From: Sycon ciliatum
Lineage: Eukaryota > Porifera > Calcarea > Leucosolenida > Sycettidae
Reading direction: 5' to 3'
NCBI RefSeq assembly: GCF_964019385.1
Contig: NC_088649.1
Span: 22,908,424-22,972,423, forward strand
Length of the DNA: 64,000 nt
Shown here: positions 1 through 9,652 of the stretch, piece by piece
How positions within the stretch are numbered: the stretch's first letter is position 1
Layout: every line of letters begins with the position of its first letter
The notes under the pieces: generated by a model
Told to the model about the DNA's origin: nothing
The model's input: the letters and a program-made list of their open reading frames with translations, nothing else
Database searches by the model: none
Position numbers and translations under genes: made by a program

Positions 1-860
1 TGGATAATGAGAGGTTACCTTTCCAAGGGAGAGAAAGATACGTGGGACATTTGTCCGGGCCAAAACGAATTTCCTTTCTATGCAGCCTTTCGCTCATGAG
101 CTCCTTCAAGAGATTGTCGGGATACCCGTTCTTTAGAAAAACTGACTTTAGGAAGTCCAGTTCCTCCGCCAGTTTGGAAAATGAGCAAATACGGTTTGCT
201 CGATCCACCAAGTTACGCACTAAATTCACCTTGTATTGGTACGAACAAAACGAGTCAAACATTATGTACTGGCCGGTGAATGTAGGCTTTCTGTACACAG
301 ATGTTACTGTACCCTGACTAGACTTTTCCACAAGGACGTCTAGAAAGGGAAGTTTGTTCGCTTGTTCGTGCTCACAAGTAAAGCGTATGGAAGGATGTAG
401 GTCATTTAGAATACCAAGAAAGATTTGGCTATCTTCAAGAGAATCGAACCAGGTGAAGGAATCATCAACAAAACGAACGTACAATGCTGGCCACAACTGT
501 TCTGCAATCAGTGACTCGCAGTAACCAACGAACACATTCGCTAATACTGGACCTAATGGGGAGCCCATGGCTACCCCATCAACCTGCCTATACATAATGT
601 CACTGAAGGAAAACTCCACACCAGTCGTCACGAGCAACATCAGTTCCCGGAATGCCGTCTCCGATATCCACGGCGTATCAACTTCATCATTTCGGTACAA
701 CACATCTAGGCAAATATTGATAGTCTCTTCTAACGGAACGTTCGTGAATAGACTCACAACATCAAACGAGCACATATGCGCGGAGGCCGGAACTGGGTGG
801 GAGCGAAGGACGTCAATGAATTCGAAGGTGTCTTTAACTGTATGTTTGCAATAGAACTTT
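1..860 (-). mobile_element. PLE-1 inverted arm (reverse-complement copy of 1052-1911)
   Basis: This stretch is the reverse complement of 1052-1911. Position 860 pairs with 1052 and position 1 with 1911. I noticed a single base difference, which changes one codon (Leu versus Ser). It encodes the middle of a PLE reverse transcriptase on the minus strand and runs off the window edge. A 191-bp spacer separates the arms, so together they form a large palindrome. An assembly artefact is possible but less likely, because two further palindromes of the same design follow with different arm lengths. Confidence 0.85.
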
Positions 861-902
861 AGTAAACAAAGTAAACAGATATCGGAGGAAGAGTTCTTCA
901 AA

Positions 903-3107
903 ATGCGGCCCATTGGTTCCGTCCGACCACGTCTCTATGGGCTCCCAAAAATACATAAAGCGAACTGTCCGTTGCGCCCCATATTATCCATGGTCGCATC
1001 ACCGCAATATAATATCTCTAAATGGCTGTGTGGTTGGCTTGACATCGTGCAAAAGTTCTATTGCAAACATACAGTTAAAGACACCTTCGAATTCATTGAC
1101 GTCCTTCGCTCCCACCCAGTTCCGGCCTCCGCGCATATGTGCTCGTTTGATGTTGTGAGTCTATTCACGAACGTTCCGTTAGAAGAGACTATCAATATTT
1201 GCCTAGATGTGTTGTACCGAAATGATGAAGTTGATACGCCGTGGATATCGGAGACGGCATTCCGGGAACTGATGTTGCTCGTGACGACTGGTGTGGAGTT
1301 TTCCTTCAGTGACATTATGTATAGGCAGGTTGATGGGGTAGCCATGGGCTCCCCATTAGGTCCAGTATTAGCGAATGTGTTCGTTGGTTACTGCGAGTCA
1401 CTGATTGCAGAACAGTTGTGGCCAGCATTGTACGTTCGTTTTGTTGATGATTCCTTCACCTGGTTCGATTCTCTTGAAGATAGCCAAATCTTTCTTGGTA
1501 TTCTAAATGACCTACATCCTTCCATACGCTTTACTTGTGAGCACGAACAAGCGAACAAACTTCCCTTTCTAGACGTCCTTGTGGAAAAGTCTAGTCAGGG
1601 TACAGTAACATCTGTGTACAGAAAGCCTACATTCACCGGCCAGTACATAATGTTTGACTCGTTTTGTTCGTACCAATACAAGGTGAATTTAGTGCGTAAC
1701 TTGGTGGATCGAGCAAACCGTATTTGCTCATTTTCCAAACTGGCGGAGGAACTGGACTTCCTAAAGTCAGTTTTTCTAAAGAACGGGTATCCCGACGATC
1801 TCTTGAAGGAGCTCATGAGCGAAAGGCTGCATAGAAAGGAAATTCGTTTTGGCCCGGACAAATGTCCCACGTATCTTTCTCTCCCTTGGAAAGGTAACCT
1901 CTCATTATCCATGAGTCGCGTGGTCCGCAAAATTGTACAACAAACGTACTACGCGGTACATTTGGTACCCGTTTTCACAACTGTACGTGCGTTCACGGTG
2001 AGGAAGGATGTCCTACCAACCCAACTCGCATCTAAATTGGTATACCAATTTGAGTGCCGACAATGCGGTAGTCGGTACGTTGGTAGGACTCTTCAACATC
2101 TGAACGCACGTATCAAGCAGCACGTCCCACTGCACATGCTGACTGGCTCGGCACGGGCACTGCGACTCAAACGCGGCAGGCCACCTAAGAACCCTCGACC
2201 AGAGCCATCGTTAGCACAATTGCCGTCGACGGCAATAGTGCCTCCATTACCCGTATCGAGAGCCGTGGAGATGGATAATGTGCACATTGTCACTAACGTT
2301 ATAACACAATGCACCATAACAACACAAGAAAGTACACCACAACAACATCCAGCTCAAGACCAAAGTGGACGCTGCGGCGAGGTGATCATGGTGGTGCCCC
2401 CATCGCCATCGTTGCCGTTGCCTCCCCCAGAACCGCCACCTGCATCTGCCATCGGCAGTGCTGGGGCTGAGTCTGTGGTGTCGCTGGCACGGGCAAATAT
2501 GGATGAGGTAAGCACTGAACATGAACTAGAAGAAAGAAAGCTGAAGGAAACGGAATTCAACAGAGAAAACAACACGATCAACATTCAAAGACCTAGACGA
2601 TCAACGGCTAATTATTCAATGAATTATTACAGTACTGGATGTCAAGCACCGGCGAAGACACTGGGAACAGAAGATTTGGCAACAACAGGAACAACAACAA
2701 TGACAACAACAACAATGGTAACAAATTACCATCAAGATCAAAGGAGGAGTCAACGAACAGAGGTTCAGCAACGTGAAGCGAGCCTGGGACCGATCGGTGG
2801 TGATGAGGAGAATGACACGGAGGACGACACTGAGGACGAGTTGGAAGATGAGACGGGGGACGAGGTTGCGGTTGGTGGAGACGAGGAATCGGATGGTGAT
2901 TGTGATCGTAAGAAGTCTGCCGTTTTTCTTCATCTGTTGTCTCACCCTAAGTGTCTGCAGGTGTATGATGATTTTAGTTTTTCTGTTCTTTGTCGTGCAC
3001 GGTACGCTAGTCAGTTGAAAGTACTTGAGGCTGTTTGTATTCGTTTGCATAAGCCTGATCTTTGTAAGCAGAAGAAACATGTAGTTGCGTTAAGATTGTT
3101 TTCGTAG
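903..3107 (+). CDS. PLE reverse transcriptase with split GIY-YIG endonuclease (5'-truncated)
   Basis: A 734-residue frame. The RT palm is clear: LYGLPKIHK near residue 11, motif A SFDVVSLFTNVP at 81-92, motif B GVAMGSPLGPVLAN at 145-158, and the catalytic box FVDDS at 180-184. After the thumb (about 250-340) comes a CxxC plus YVGRT block (384-396) with Arg403 and His407, which is the first half of a GIY-YIG nuclease. About 280 residues of low-complexity, acidic linker follow, with an AT-hook-like KRGRPPKNP near 424 and the motif RPRRSTANY. The second nuclease half (VLEAVCIRLHKP) is at the extreme C-terminus. The ATG at 903 is internal: homologous residues are readable upstream to about 870, and the N-terminal domain seen in PLE-3 is missing. 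No stop or frameshift interrupts it, so the copy is probably young. Confidence 0.85.
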   Translation: MRPIGSVRPRLYGLPKIHKANCPLRPILSMVASPQYNISKWLCGWLDIVQKFYCKHTVKDTFEFIDVLRSHPVPASAHMCSFDVVSLFTNVPLEETINICLDVLYRNDEVDTPWISETAFRELMLLVTTGVEFSFSDIMYRQVDGVAMGSPLGPVLANVFVGYCESLIAEQLWPALYVRFVDDSFTWFDSLEDSQIFLGILNDLHPSIRFTCEHEQANKLPFLDVLVEKSSQGTVTSVYRKPTFTGQYIMFDSFCSYQYKVNLVRNLVDRANRICSFSKLAEELDFLKSVFLKNGYPDDLLKELMSERLHRKEIRFGPDKCPTYLSLPWKGNLSLSMSRVVRKIVQQTYYAVHLVPVFTTVRAFTVRKDVLPTQLASKLVYQFECRQCGSRYVGRTLQHLNARIKQHVPLHMLTGSARALRLKRGRPPKNPRPEPSLAQLPSTAIVPPLPVSRAVEMDNVHIVTNVITQCTITTQESTPQQHPAQDQSGRCGEVIMVVPPSPSLPLPPPEPPPASAIGSAGAESVVSLARANMDEVSTEHELEERKLKETEFNRENNTINIQRPRRSTANYSMNYYSTGCQAPAKTLGTEDLATTGTTTMTTTTMVTNYHQDQRRSQRTEVQQREASLGPIGGDEENDTEDDTEDELEDETGDEVAVGGDEESDGDCDRKKSAVFLHLLSHPKCLQVYDDFSFSVLCRARYASQLKVLEAVCIRLHKPDLCKQKKHVVALRLFS

Positions 3108-3304
3108 GTGCACAGCATGATTGTTTGTCTAACTACACAGTTCTAGCGTTGCAATTAGTTCCTCACCCCTGTTGCACTTAGCTCTCACTTTACTTCTATT
3201 GTCTCACCTTCCCTCATTCTATTTTTAGCACTTTGTTTCGTTCTCGTAACACATTTATTAAATGTATATAAAGTATTGATTTGGCATGGTTATTCTTCAG
3301 TCAC

Positions 3305-3350
3305 GGCTTTCCACTGATGATTGTGACAAGAAAATCGATTTTGGTAAACC
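3305..3350 (+). ncRNA. Type I hammerhead ribozyme in the PLE-1 3' region
   Basis: The core CTGATGA (3314-3320) is followed by stem II TTG-TGA-CAA, GAAA (3330-3333), the self-complementary stem III ATCGAT (3334-3339) and a TT cleavage doublet (3340-3341). Helix I pairs CCA (3311-3313) with TGG (3342-3344) and continues after a U-U mismatch. A very short palindromic stem III is the known pattern of minimal hammerheads in PLE terminal regions, which can act as dimers. Cleavage activity is inferred. Confidence 0.75.
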
Positions 3351-3431
3351 TTCATGACTTTGTTGTAGTGTGGCGATGACAGCAGAATTTGTTCTCTTTA
3401 TAGCTATTATAAAATTGTTGTCTCCGCGTCG

Positions 3432-3454
3432 ATTATTTATTATTATTATTATTT
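3432..3454. repeat. (ATT)n microsatellite between PLE-1 and the R4-like element
   Basis: About seven ATT units. It forms the tail of the R4-like element on the minus strand and abuts the PLE-1 3' end. Confidence 0.8.
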
Positions 3455-3783
3455 CTCCTTTATTCACTTCTTTCGAAGGCGATAAGCCAGACCCACCGGG
3501 AAATATTTCCATGGGTGGGACAGCAAAAAGAAAGTGAAAAAACAAAAACAAAAATAAATAAATAAAACCTAAAAACCAAAGGGACAAGAACTAGTTGAAG
3601 GAAGAGGAAGAAAGGAAAGAAACTCAATCCGAACTCCAACATCAAAACAATAATAAAGAATTTGCAGCGACAGGCAAAATACATCAACCAATGAAGGGAG
3701 TAGTAACAAAGGAAATATCAGTCTTTATCAGTCGTTATTCAAGTCTCTTAGCTATTAAACATGCAAACGCAGCAGAGGTGCAT

Positions 3784-4764
3784 CTACATGTTAAGGATAG
3801 TTCTCAGTATTTTAATCGAACCTTGTATAGCCTCCTGTTGCACAATAGCCAGGTCTCCTCCCTGCACAGTCCGAAGGCATTGAGGAGTCTCCCCCACCAA
3901 GCCTCCCAGGGCACCGACAACCACAGGGACCACGTCAACCTGGTTGAGGGACCAAATCCTCGAAATCTCCCGCTTCAAATCATAATATTTCGAGCGCTTT
4001 TCAGCCATTTTCTTATTGATGTTGTTCTCACCAGGAACGCTGATGTCTATAATGTAGGCGATGCGCTCCTTGTCATCAACAAGGAGCAGATCGGGCCTGT
4101 TTGCTGATAGTTTCAGGTCAGTTGGGACCGAATACTCCCAATAGAGGCGATACTGATTACTCTTGACCAATGCCTTGAGCTTGTGGTCGAATCGTGAAGC
4201 ACCAGTAGGTAGATCTCGTGCTTTACACATTTCGAAGTGCACATACTTTACTATCCGGTTATGTCGTTCAATGTAACTGGTCCGAGCCAGAACTGGGCAG
4301 GCACTGACAATGTGGTCAATTGTTTCTAAGCTGCCCTTGCAAAGCCTGCAATTGGCATCAGTTCGAGGAATTGACTTCATTATGGCGTATTGGTAATTTT
4401 TCGTTTTGAGGGATTGGTCTTGTGCTGCCATAATCATGCCTTCAGTTGAAGGTTTCAGTGTCCTTGATTTCAACCACATGAAGGTAAGCTCCTTATCTAG
4501 GCGATTCTCCTCCAATCGGCTCCAATACCTCCCATGCAGCGGCATAGTGGAAAGTGTTTTGGATTTTCGCTCAGCGCACGCTTGTTTAATGGTATGCTTA
4601 TTGGGTAAAGCTGGTCCAGCTGCTGGCAGATCCAAACTCGACAGGAACTTAGCGGCCTTTGCAGTTATTGAGTGGCTTTTTTTGTAGGTTTTTGTTGATG
4701 ATACTGATAAAGCAGGCTTATTCTGTCTATTGGGCTGGTACTCATGTAGCGGGCCAGGCCACAC
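3784..4764 (-). pseudogene. C-terminal restriction-like endonuclease part of the R4-like ORF
   Basis: A 326-codon frame. A CCHC knuckle (Cys139, Cys142, His151, Cys156) is followed by RHN (167-169) and then a PDLLL...DIS pair (Pro224-Asp225, Asp240). This is the arrangement of the PD-(D/E)XK-like endonuclease that ends R2/R4-type elements and nicks the target for target-primed reverse transcription. The frame overlaps the end of the RT frame. The reading frame slips at or near a run of seven A residues (about 4676-4700), so the two halves are no longer translated together. The stop at 3784 is probably the original one. Confidence 0.75.
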
Positions 4765-6020
4765 ATGCTCCGGCCGTGCATATCCTCACAAGAGACCAAG
4801 CCCCGGCCTCCATCTCCCCTCTTCATGTAGAGCCTGTTGACTGAGGCTTTGGGGTGGTGAAATCCAGACGCAGTCAAGGCTGATCTTGTCACTCGATCTG
4901 TGGTCTTGATTTCAGCCTCGGTCCAATTTACGATTCCATAACTATATGTCATAACCGGCAGAGCATACGTATTGATGGCCTTGATCATGTTTCGCGCATT
5001 CAATCCACTGTTAAGAAGCAAATACAATCTCTTTTTGTATTCTGCAGTGAGTTGCGTCTTGAGCTTCGGGTGAGGTATCATGGCTGCTTGCACTACTCCA
5101 AGGTACTTGTATGTTTCATTGAGTCGTAGCGACTCTGCAATGGTCTCATCGCCAACCTGGATAGAGCATCCTTCATCTGGTTTTCCTCTCCTGACGTGCA
5201 GCACGGCACACTTGGCCGGGTTGAGATTCATGCCGATGTCATCACCAACGCCACACACGGTAGACACGAGGGTAGTCACATCCTTTGTAGTTTTCCCATA
5301 GAGTTTAATGTCGTCCATGTACCAAGAGTGATTGATAGACAACTCGGCGTCTCTGCAGCTGACTCTGTATCCCAAAGGCAATCGGTTGAGCTCAAAACTG
5401 ATTGGGTTTAGCGCCAGGCAAAACAGTAACGGGGATAATGTGTCACCTTGAAATATGCCTCTTCTTATTGAAATGTTGCCGGTAGTGACCCTGCATCTTC
5501 CCTGGTCGCATATGTGCATTGTCGTTCTCCAGTTCCGCATGCTACGAGCAATAGTTGTGACCAAAGACGGGTGGAATCGATACATCGTCAAAGCATGTAG
5601 AATCCATTCATGCGACACACTATCAAATGCCTTTTTGAAGTCCAGGTATGCCATGACCAGATTTCGCCCTTTCGTATGGGCATCCTCCAGAATCATCTTA
5701 TCCACCATCAGGTGCTCCTTGCAACCAAGACCAGCTGCTGCACAACCGCGCTGCTCCGTTGCAAGTATTTCATGTTGATTGATGTGCTGCCACATAATCT
5801 TCGATATGGCGGCGGTAAAGAGCTTGTACTGTATCGGAAGACACGTAATTGGTCTATAATCTTTGGGCATTGCCGAAGGTGGAGAAGTCTTAGGAAGGAG
5901 AGTAGTAGCGCCAGACGTCAACCATCCCGGAATGTCACTGTGGCCATCTATCACCCTCTGGAAGGCTCTCCGAAGGTAAGAGTGCAGGCTTGTCAGCCTC
6001 TTCCACCAGTACCCATGCAA
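4665..6020 (-). pseudogene. Reverse-transcriptase part of the R4-like ORF
   Basis: A 451-codon frame. PKDYRPITCLP (52-62), motif A YLDFKKAFDSVSHEW (125-139), motif B RRGIFQGDTLSPLLFC (186-201) and catalytic YMDD (234-237) give a complete palm domain, with thumb and linker after it. All key aspartates are present. It has lost its continuity with the upstream N-terminal frame through a one-base shift near 6036, and with the downstream endonuclease frame. Its first methionine is therefore not a real start. Confidence 0.8.
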
Positions 6021-7606
6021 CTTGTCATGGCCCGGAGCCCTCCACAGGCTAGTTTGCGCAGGCAGTCAGCCAGGATGTCCTGGGTGATAACTGCGCTACT
6101 CTGCACAGGGACGTGTTCTTCATAATATTCTGCTTGCCTTACATACCACTCACCAGCGGTGAACGGCGCAGGTGTAGACAGAAGATCACTCCAGAATTCG
6201 GTGGCTTCACCCGCCTCTGGAAATTGCGGCGTCTCCAATCGATTTGAAGCACCACTAACAGGGTGTGCAGGCTCCCGAAGCGTCCGGTAGAAAGCACGCT
6301 CATTCATTTGGAACATTTTGTTGGCTTTTTTGGCCTTTTCATTTTCTCGGTATCGACGCATCCTGGCTGCTAGCGCAAGAAGTCGATCTTTCTTTCCCTG
6401 TAGCTTCATTTCCAACTCGTCTGTGTTTCCGACTTCAACTTCATATCTCCTCCAGAAGTCATGATGTTTCTCCGATGGATATCGTAGCATGCTGGTGAGT
6501 CGGGAAACATCCGAGCGGAGTTGATCGATTTCCTTTGTCAATCGGATCTGCCACTGCGGCGGATGGTCCTTGTCACTTCCGTTTTGCTTGGCATTGCCAG
6601 TCGGATGATTCTGACTGCCTTGGATAGTCGATATGCAAACGCAAGCACCAGCATACACAAGGCAATTGATCTCATGGAGCGACGCCTCACCATCAGGAAA
6701 TAGCCGGCGACACACAAGCCTGAGCTGAGAGTTGACCATGGCGGTAACACTGTGTAATAATTTATTTTGTACATGCTTTTTTGTTGGATTAGGGAGGCAT
6801 TGTCGCTGTGCCATGTCGGCCATGACCTCTGCACGATACCTCTTCTCTAACTCCTCCGTTACATCACTAACCTCCTTGGGCAGCAGCTCATCTTCCAGGT
6901 TGTACTGCTCAGCATCAGTGTTGGTGGCGTTTTCTACAGTCGGTAGATTGGGTTCAACACCACACGCCACATCATCACTGTCATCACTGTCATCACTAGT
7001 ACTAGGTAACTCACATGTACACGTACCATGGGGTGAACTGCTTCCACATGCACAAGCGCACACAGCCTGGCCATGCGGTGTCATGTCAGCAGCAGTAGTC
7101 GCACCAGCAGCAGCAGCAACTGCACTAGCTGTAGTAGCACTAGTAGTACTAGCAGTTGCAGAAGCACCAGCCCCACCGCAGCACCCCGCCAGGCCACGGT
7201 CGCCTAGCGCTCCAGTCACCATGCCTTCCTCACATAGCACATCCCGAGACGCCTCTGGACTGGTCTCCGTCCTTGCTGGTTCTTCTGCCGTGCACTGCTG
7301 ACGAATGGCCTCGACATCGGCGGAGGAGAGTCGTCCGCTCTTCCGAATTTCTCGCAACTGGTTGGCCAAATTTACCTCGCTTACCTGTCTCTCCAGGCCC
7401 CTGCCACACCAAGCATCGTGCATTCGTCGCATGTACCCACGAGACTGGACACCTCCAGGCGTCGCAATTGCGTAGCACTCAGCCAACACTCTCACTTCCT
7501 CCTCCGACCAGCGCTTTCTCCGGGCCCCCTGGCCCCCATTTCCATCCATTATTGAAATAAGTATTACAATGAACAAAACGTTCAATTTCCTGAGCGGACG
7601 AGCCAT
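5993..7606 (-). pseudogene. N-terminal region of the R4-like ORF
   Basis: A 537-codon frame. RRKRWSEEEVRVLAECY near residues 29-45 looks like a Myb/SANT helix. Low-complexity Ala/Thr-rich and Ser/Asp-rich stretches follow (DDSDDSDD), and then a basic helical region before the RT. The frame opens at 7606, but the ATG at 7549, just before the Myb-like motif, is an equally good start. The C-terminal residues diverge from the RT frame at about 6036, where one base has been gained or lost. Such N-terminal domains are thought to help target recognition; here that is inferred. Confidence 0.65.
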
Positions 7607-7674
7607 TGAGCAACGCTAAGGAAGCTCTGCTCATCAGAGCTCAGAAAGTGCAACCGTTCACATCGTTAGGAAAA

Positions 7675-7699
7675 ATTATTATTATTATTATTATTATTT
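7675..7699. repeat. (ATT)n between the R4-like 5' end and the PLE-2 inverted arm
   Basis: About eight ATT units. It marks the 5' boundary of the R4-like element and the outer end of PLE-2. Confidence 0.8.
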
Positions 7700-7880
7700 A
7701 AAAATTCGACGAGGAGACAATAATTTTAATATGGCAATAAGTAGGACGAGCTGAAGCGACATGTGGACTACTTTATTAACAATGTAAGCGATGGAGACGA
7801 TGCAAGAAACAACCTAAAGGGTAAGGAAAAATACATGTAAGAAGAAAAAGGGCAATGGAAAAAAGGGCAATGGAAAAAAA

Positions 7881-7924
7881 GATGATTCGAACAAGTTTTC
7901 GTACAACACTCTTCAGGAATCACC
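7881..7924 (-). ncRNA. Hammerhead ribozyme, inverted-arm copy of PLE-2
   Basis: Exact reverse-complement partner of 12046-12089: core CTGAAGA, three-base-pair stem II, GAAA, stem III ACTTGT, UC, and an eight-base-pair helix I. Confidence 0.75.
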
Positions 7925-8211
7925 GTTGTACTAAAGAACAAAATGAGAACAAAGGAAATAATATAGCAATCAAGGTAGGGTGACACGATACAATGACAGC
8001 ACTAGAATATCGAGGTGCGATTTCTCACAAAAGTGTGCAGAAAACAAGGGTATACAAGTAAGAACTAAGCGTGACAAGTGTGTATCAGCAACAAAAAACA
8101 AAAACAAAAAAAGTGAGAACGAATGATAATAATAACAATAATAAACAAGAAGGTGACAAAACACATTTAGGCACAAGTGGCAACAACGTTGCCACACTAC
8201 ACAACAGAACA

Positions 8212-9574
8212 TTATTTGAACAATTTTAGGGTAATAACACTATCTTTCTGGACACACAAATTCGGCTTATGAATGCGCTGACAAACAGCTTCCAAAACTT
8301 GTAACTGCAAAAGATAACCATGACGAGCACGGCACAAAACAGAAAAACAGGAATCAGAATAAGTACGACAACAGTCAGTACTAGAAACCAAATGATTGTA
8401 TACTGAAGACTTGTTATTACGAGACGGACGCACACAATCTCGACTCACGCGCACACCCTCACACTCCCTCTCACCCTCACTCAGCTCACCTTCTCCCTCA
8501 CTGTCCGAATCAGAACCTGCTCCGTCATCCACCGCGGTTTGACTCTCCTCCTCACTTGCATCGTCCTGCGTCTCACCTTCACCACCCACGCCAACCCTGA
8601 ATGCCGTTGCCTTCACGTCAGTCGTCGTCCTTTCCGATTGTTTCCTTTGTATTTTTACCGTGAATTCATAGGTCCGGTTGTAATCTGCTGTAGATCTCCG
8701 TGGTCTGTCATTTGCTGCTTTGTTTTGTGGATTAGTTGTTGTTGTTGTTGTTGGATGTGAACCTGGTGTTGTTGTTGGATGTGAAGCTGGTGTTGTTGTT
8801 GCCGCCATGGTTGTTGGTCTTTCTGTTGAATCCAGCTCTGGTTCCGGTGGGACAAATCGACCACCACGGGTGCTCCCCACCAACACAGACCTCGAAGGAG
8901 GAGGGTCAGGGGGAGGCAGAGGTGCTGTCACCACTCGAGGCACAGCCCCATGCAAAGCACCCAGAGGCACAGACTTAGGCACACCCGAGGGCTGCACCAG
9001 TGGCGGTTCCGCACGCACCTCCAAAGAGCTGCCAAGCTCCAGCCCGTCCAACACAGATGTCAGAGGGGGAGTGGCAGACAGCGGCAGGGAACTATCCTGC
9101 CGTCTAGGTGATGGGTTTTTCCTAGGCCTCCCGCGTTTGGGCCTCTCAGATTGCGCACTGGGTGGAAGGATGTGAAGTGGAGTGTGTTGTTTGATACGTG
9201 CGTTCAGGTGCTGAACAGTCCTACCAACATACCGACTAGCACAATGTCGGCATTCAAAGTTGTAGATAACATGACTGAGGTGGAGGGTTGGTAGGACGTC
9301 CTTCCGCACCGTGAACGCACGCATTGTTGTGAAGACTGGCACAAAATGTACTGCGTAATAAGTACGACGGACGATAGACTTGACTGCGTGACACACTTTG
9401 ATCGATTCCTGCCCCTTCCATGGCAAACATAGATAGACGGGACAGCGAGGTGGACCAATCAGCACCGATTTCGGTTTCTGCTCCATGGACAGAAACTTAC
9501 GCAACAAGAATTCCGGGTAGCCATTCTTCAAGAAAACAGATCGAAGGAAATCGAGCTCGGCCTGCTGCTTACTG
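8212..9574 (-). pseudogene. Truncated PLE-2 ORF in the inverted arm (thumb plus split GIY-YIG)
   Basis: The frame is open from the junction at 9574 to the stop at 8212. From residue MKNGYPEF onward its 439 residues are identical to the C-terminal part of the protein at 9653-11758. It lacks the whole RT palm, so it cannot make a polymerase. It carries the YVGRT block, AT-hook KRGRPRKNP, RPRRSTADY and the terminal VLEAVCQRIHKPNL block. Confidence 0.8.
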
Positions 9575-9652
9575 CTCTCTCTCTCTCTCCTCTCTCTCTA
9601 TGGCCTTCCTAAAATTCATAAACCTACATGCCCTGTTAGACCAATAGTATCC

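Larger units (their letters stand above)
861..3437 (+). mobile_element. PLE-1, 5'-truncated main copy
   Basis: A Penelope-like element with an RT-endonuclease ORF (903-3107), a 3' untranslated region of about 330 bp containing a hammerhead ribozyme, and a 3' end abutting (ATT)n. The last bases before the microsatellite (TTGTCTCCGCGTCGA) resemble the ends of PLE-2 and PLE-3, so the 3' boundary is fairly secure. The 5' side is truncated inside the coding region where it meets the inverted arm at 860/861. Confidence 0.85.
3455..7674 (-). mobile_element. R4/Dong-like non-LTR retrotransposon, near full length, degenerate
   Basis: On the minus strand this 4.2-kb element has a short 5' leader, an N-terminal region with a Myb/SANT-like motif, a reverse transcriptase, a C-terminal CCHC plus restriction-like endonuclease, and a 3' UTR of about 330 bp ending in (AAT)n. 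(ATT)n lies on both outer sides (3432-3454 and 7675-7699). This matches insertion into a TAA-repeat target, the known preference of Dong in the R4 clade. Two frameshifts split one ancestral ORF into three frames. The clade assignment rests on domain order and motifs only. Confidence 0.75.
7700..9574 (-). mobile_element. PLE-2 inverted arm
   Basis: Reverse-complement copy of the PLE-2 3' part: 9574 pairs with 10396, and about 7720 pairs with about 12236. I saw one base substitution and a 15-bp tandem duplication (AAAGGGCAATGGAAA, near 7849-7875) as the only differences over about 1.85 kb. This arm keeps about 20 terminal bases (TTGTCTCCTCGTCGAA as read on the minus strand) that the main copy has lost next to its (ATT)n. 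Confidence 0.85.

Noticed and set aside
8720..9175. 151-codon frame opposite the PLE-2 ORF (also at 10795-11250)
   Set aside because: Exact antisense shadow of the PLE linker region.
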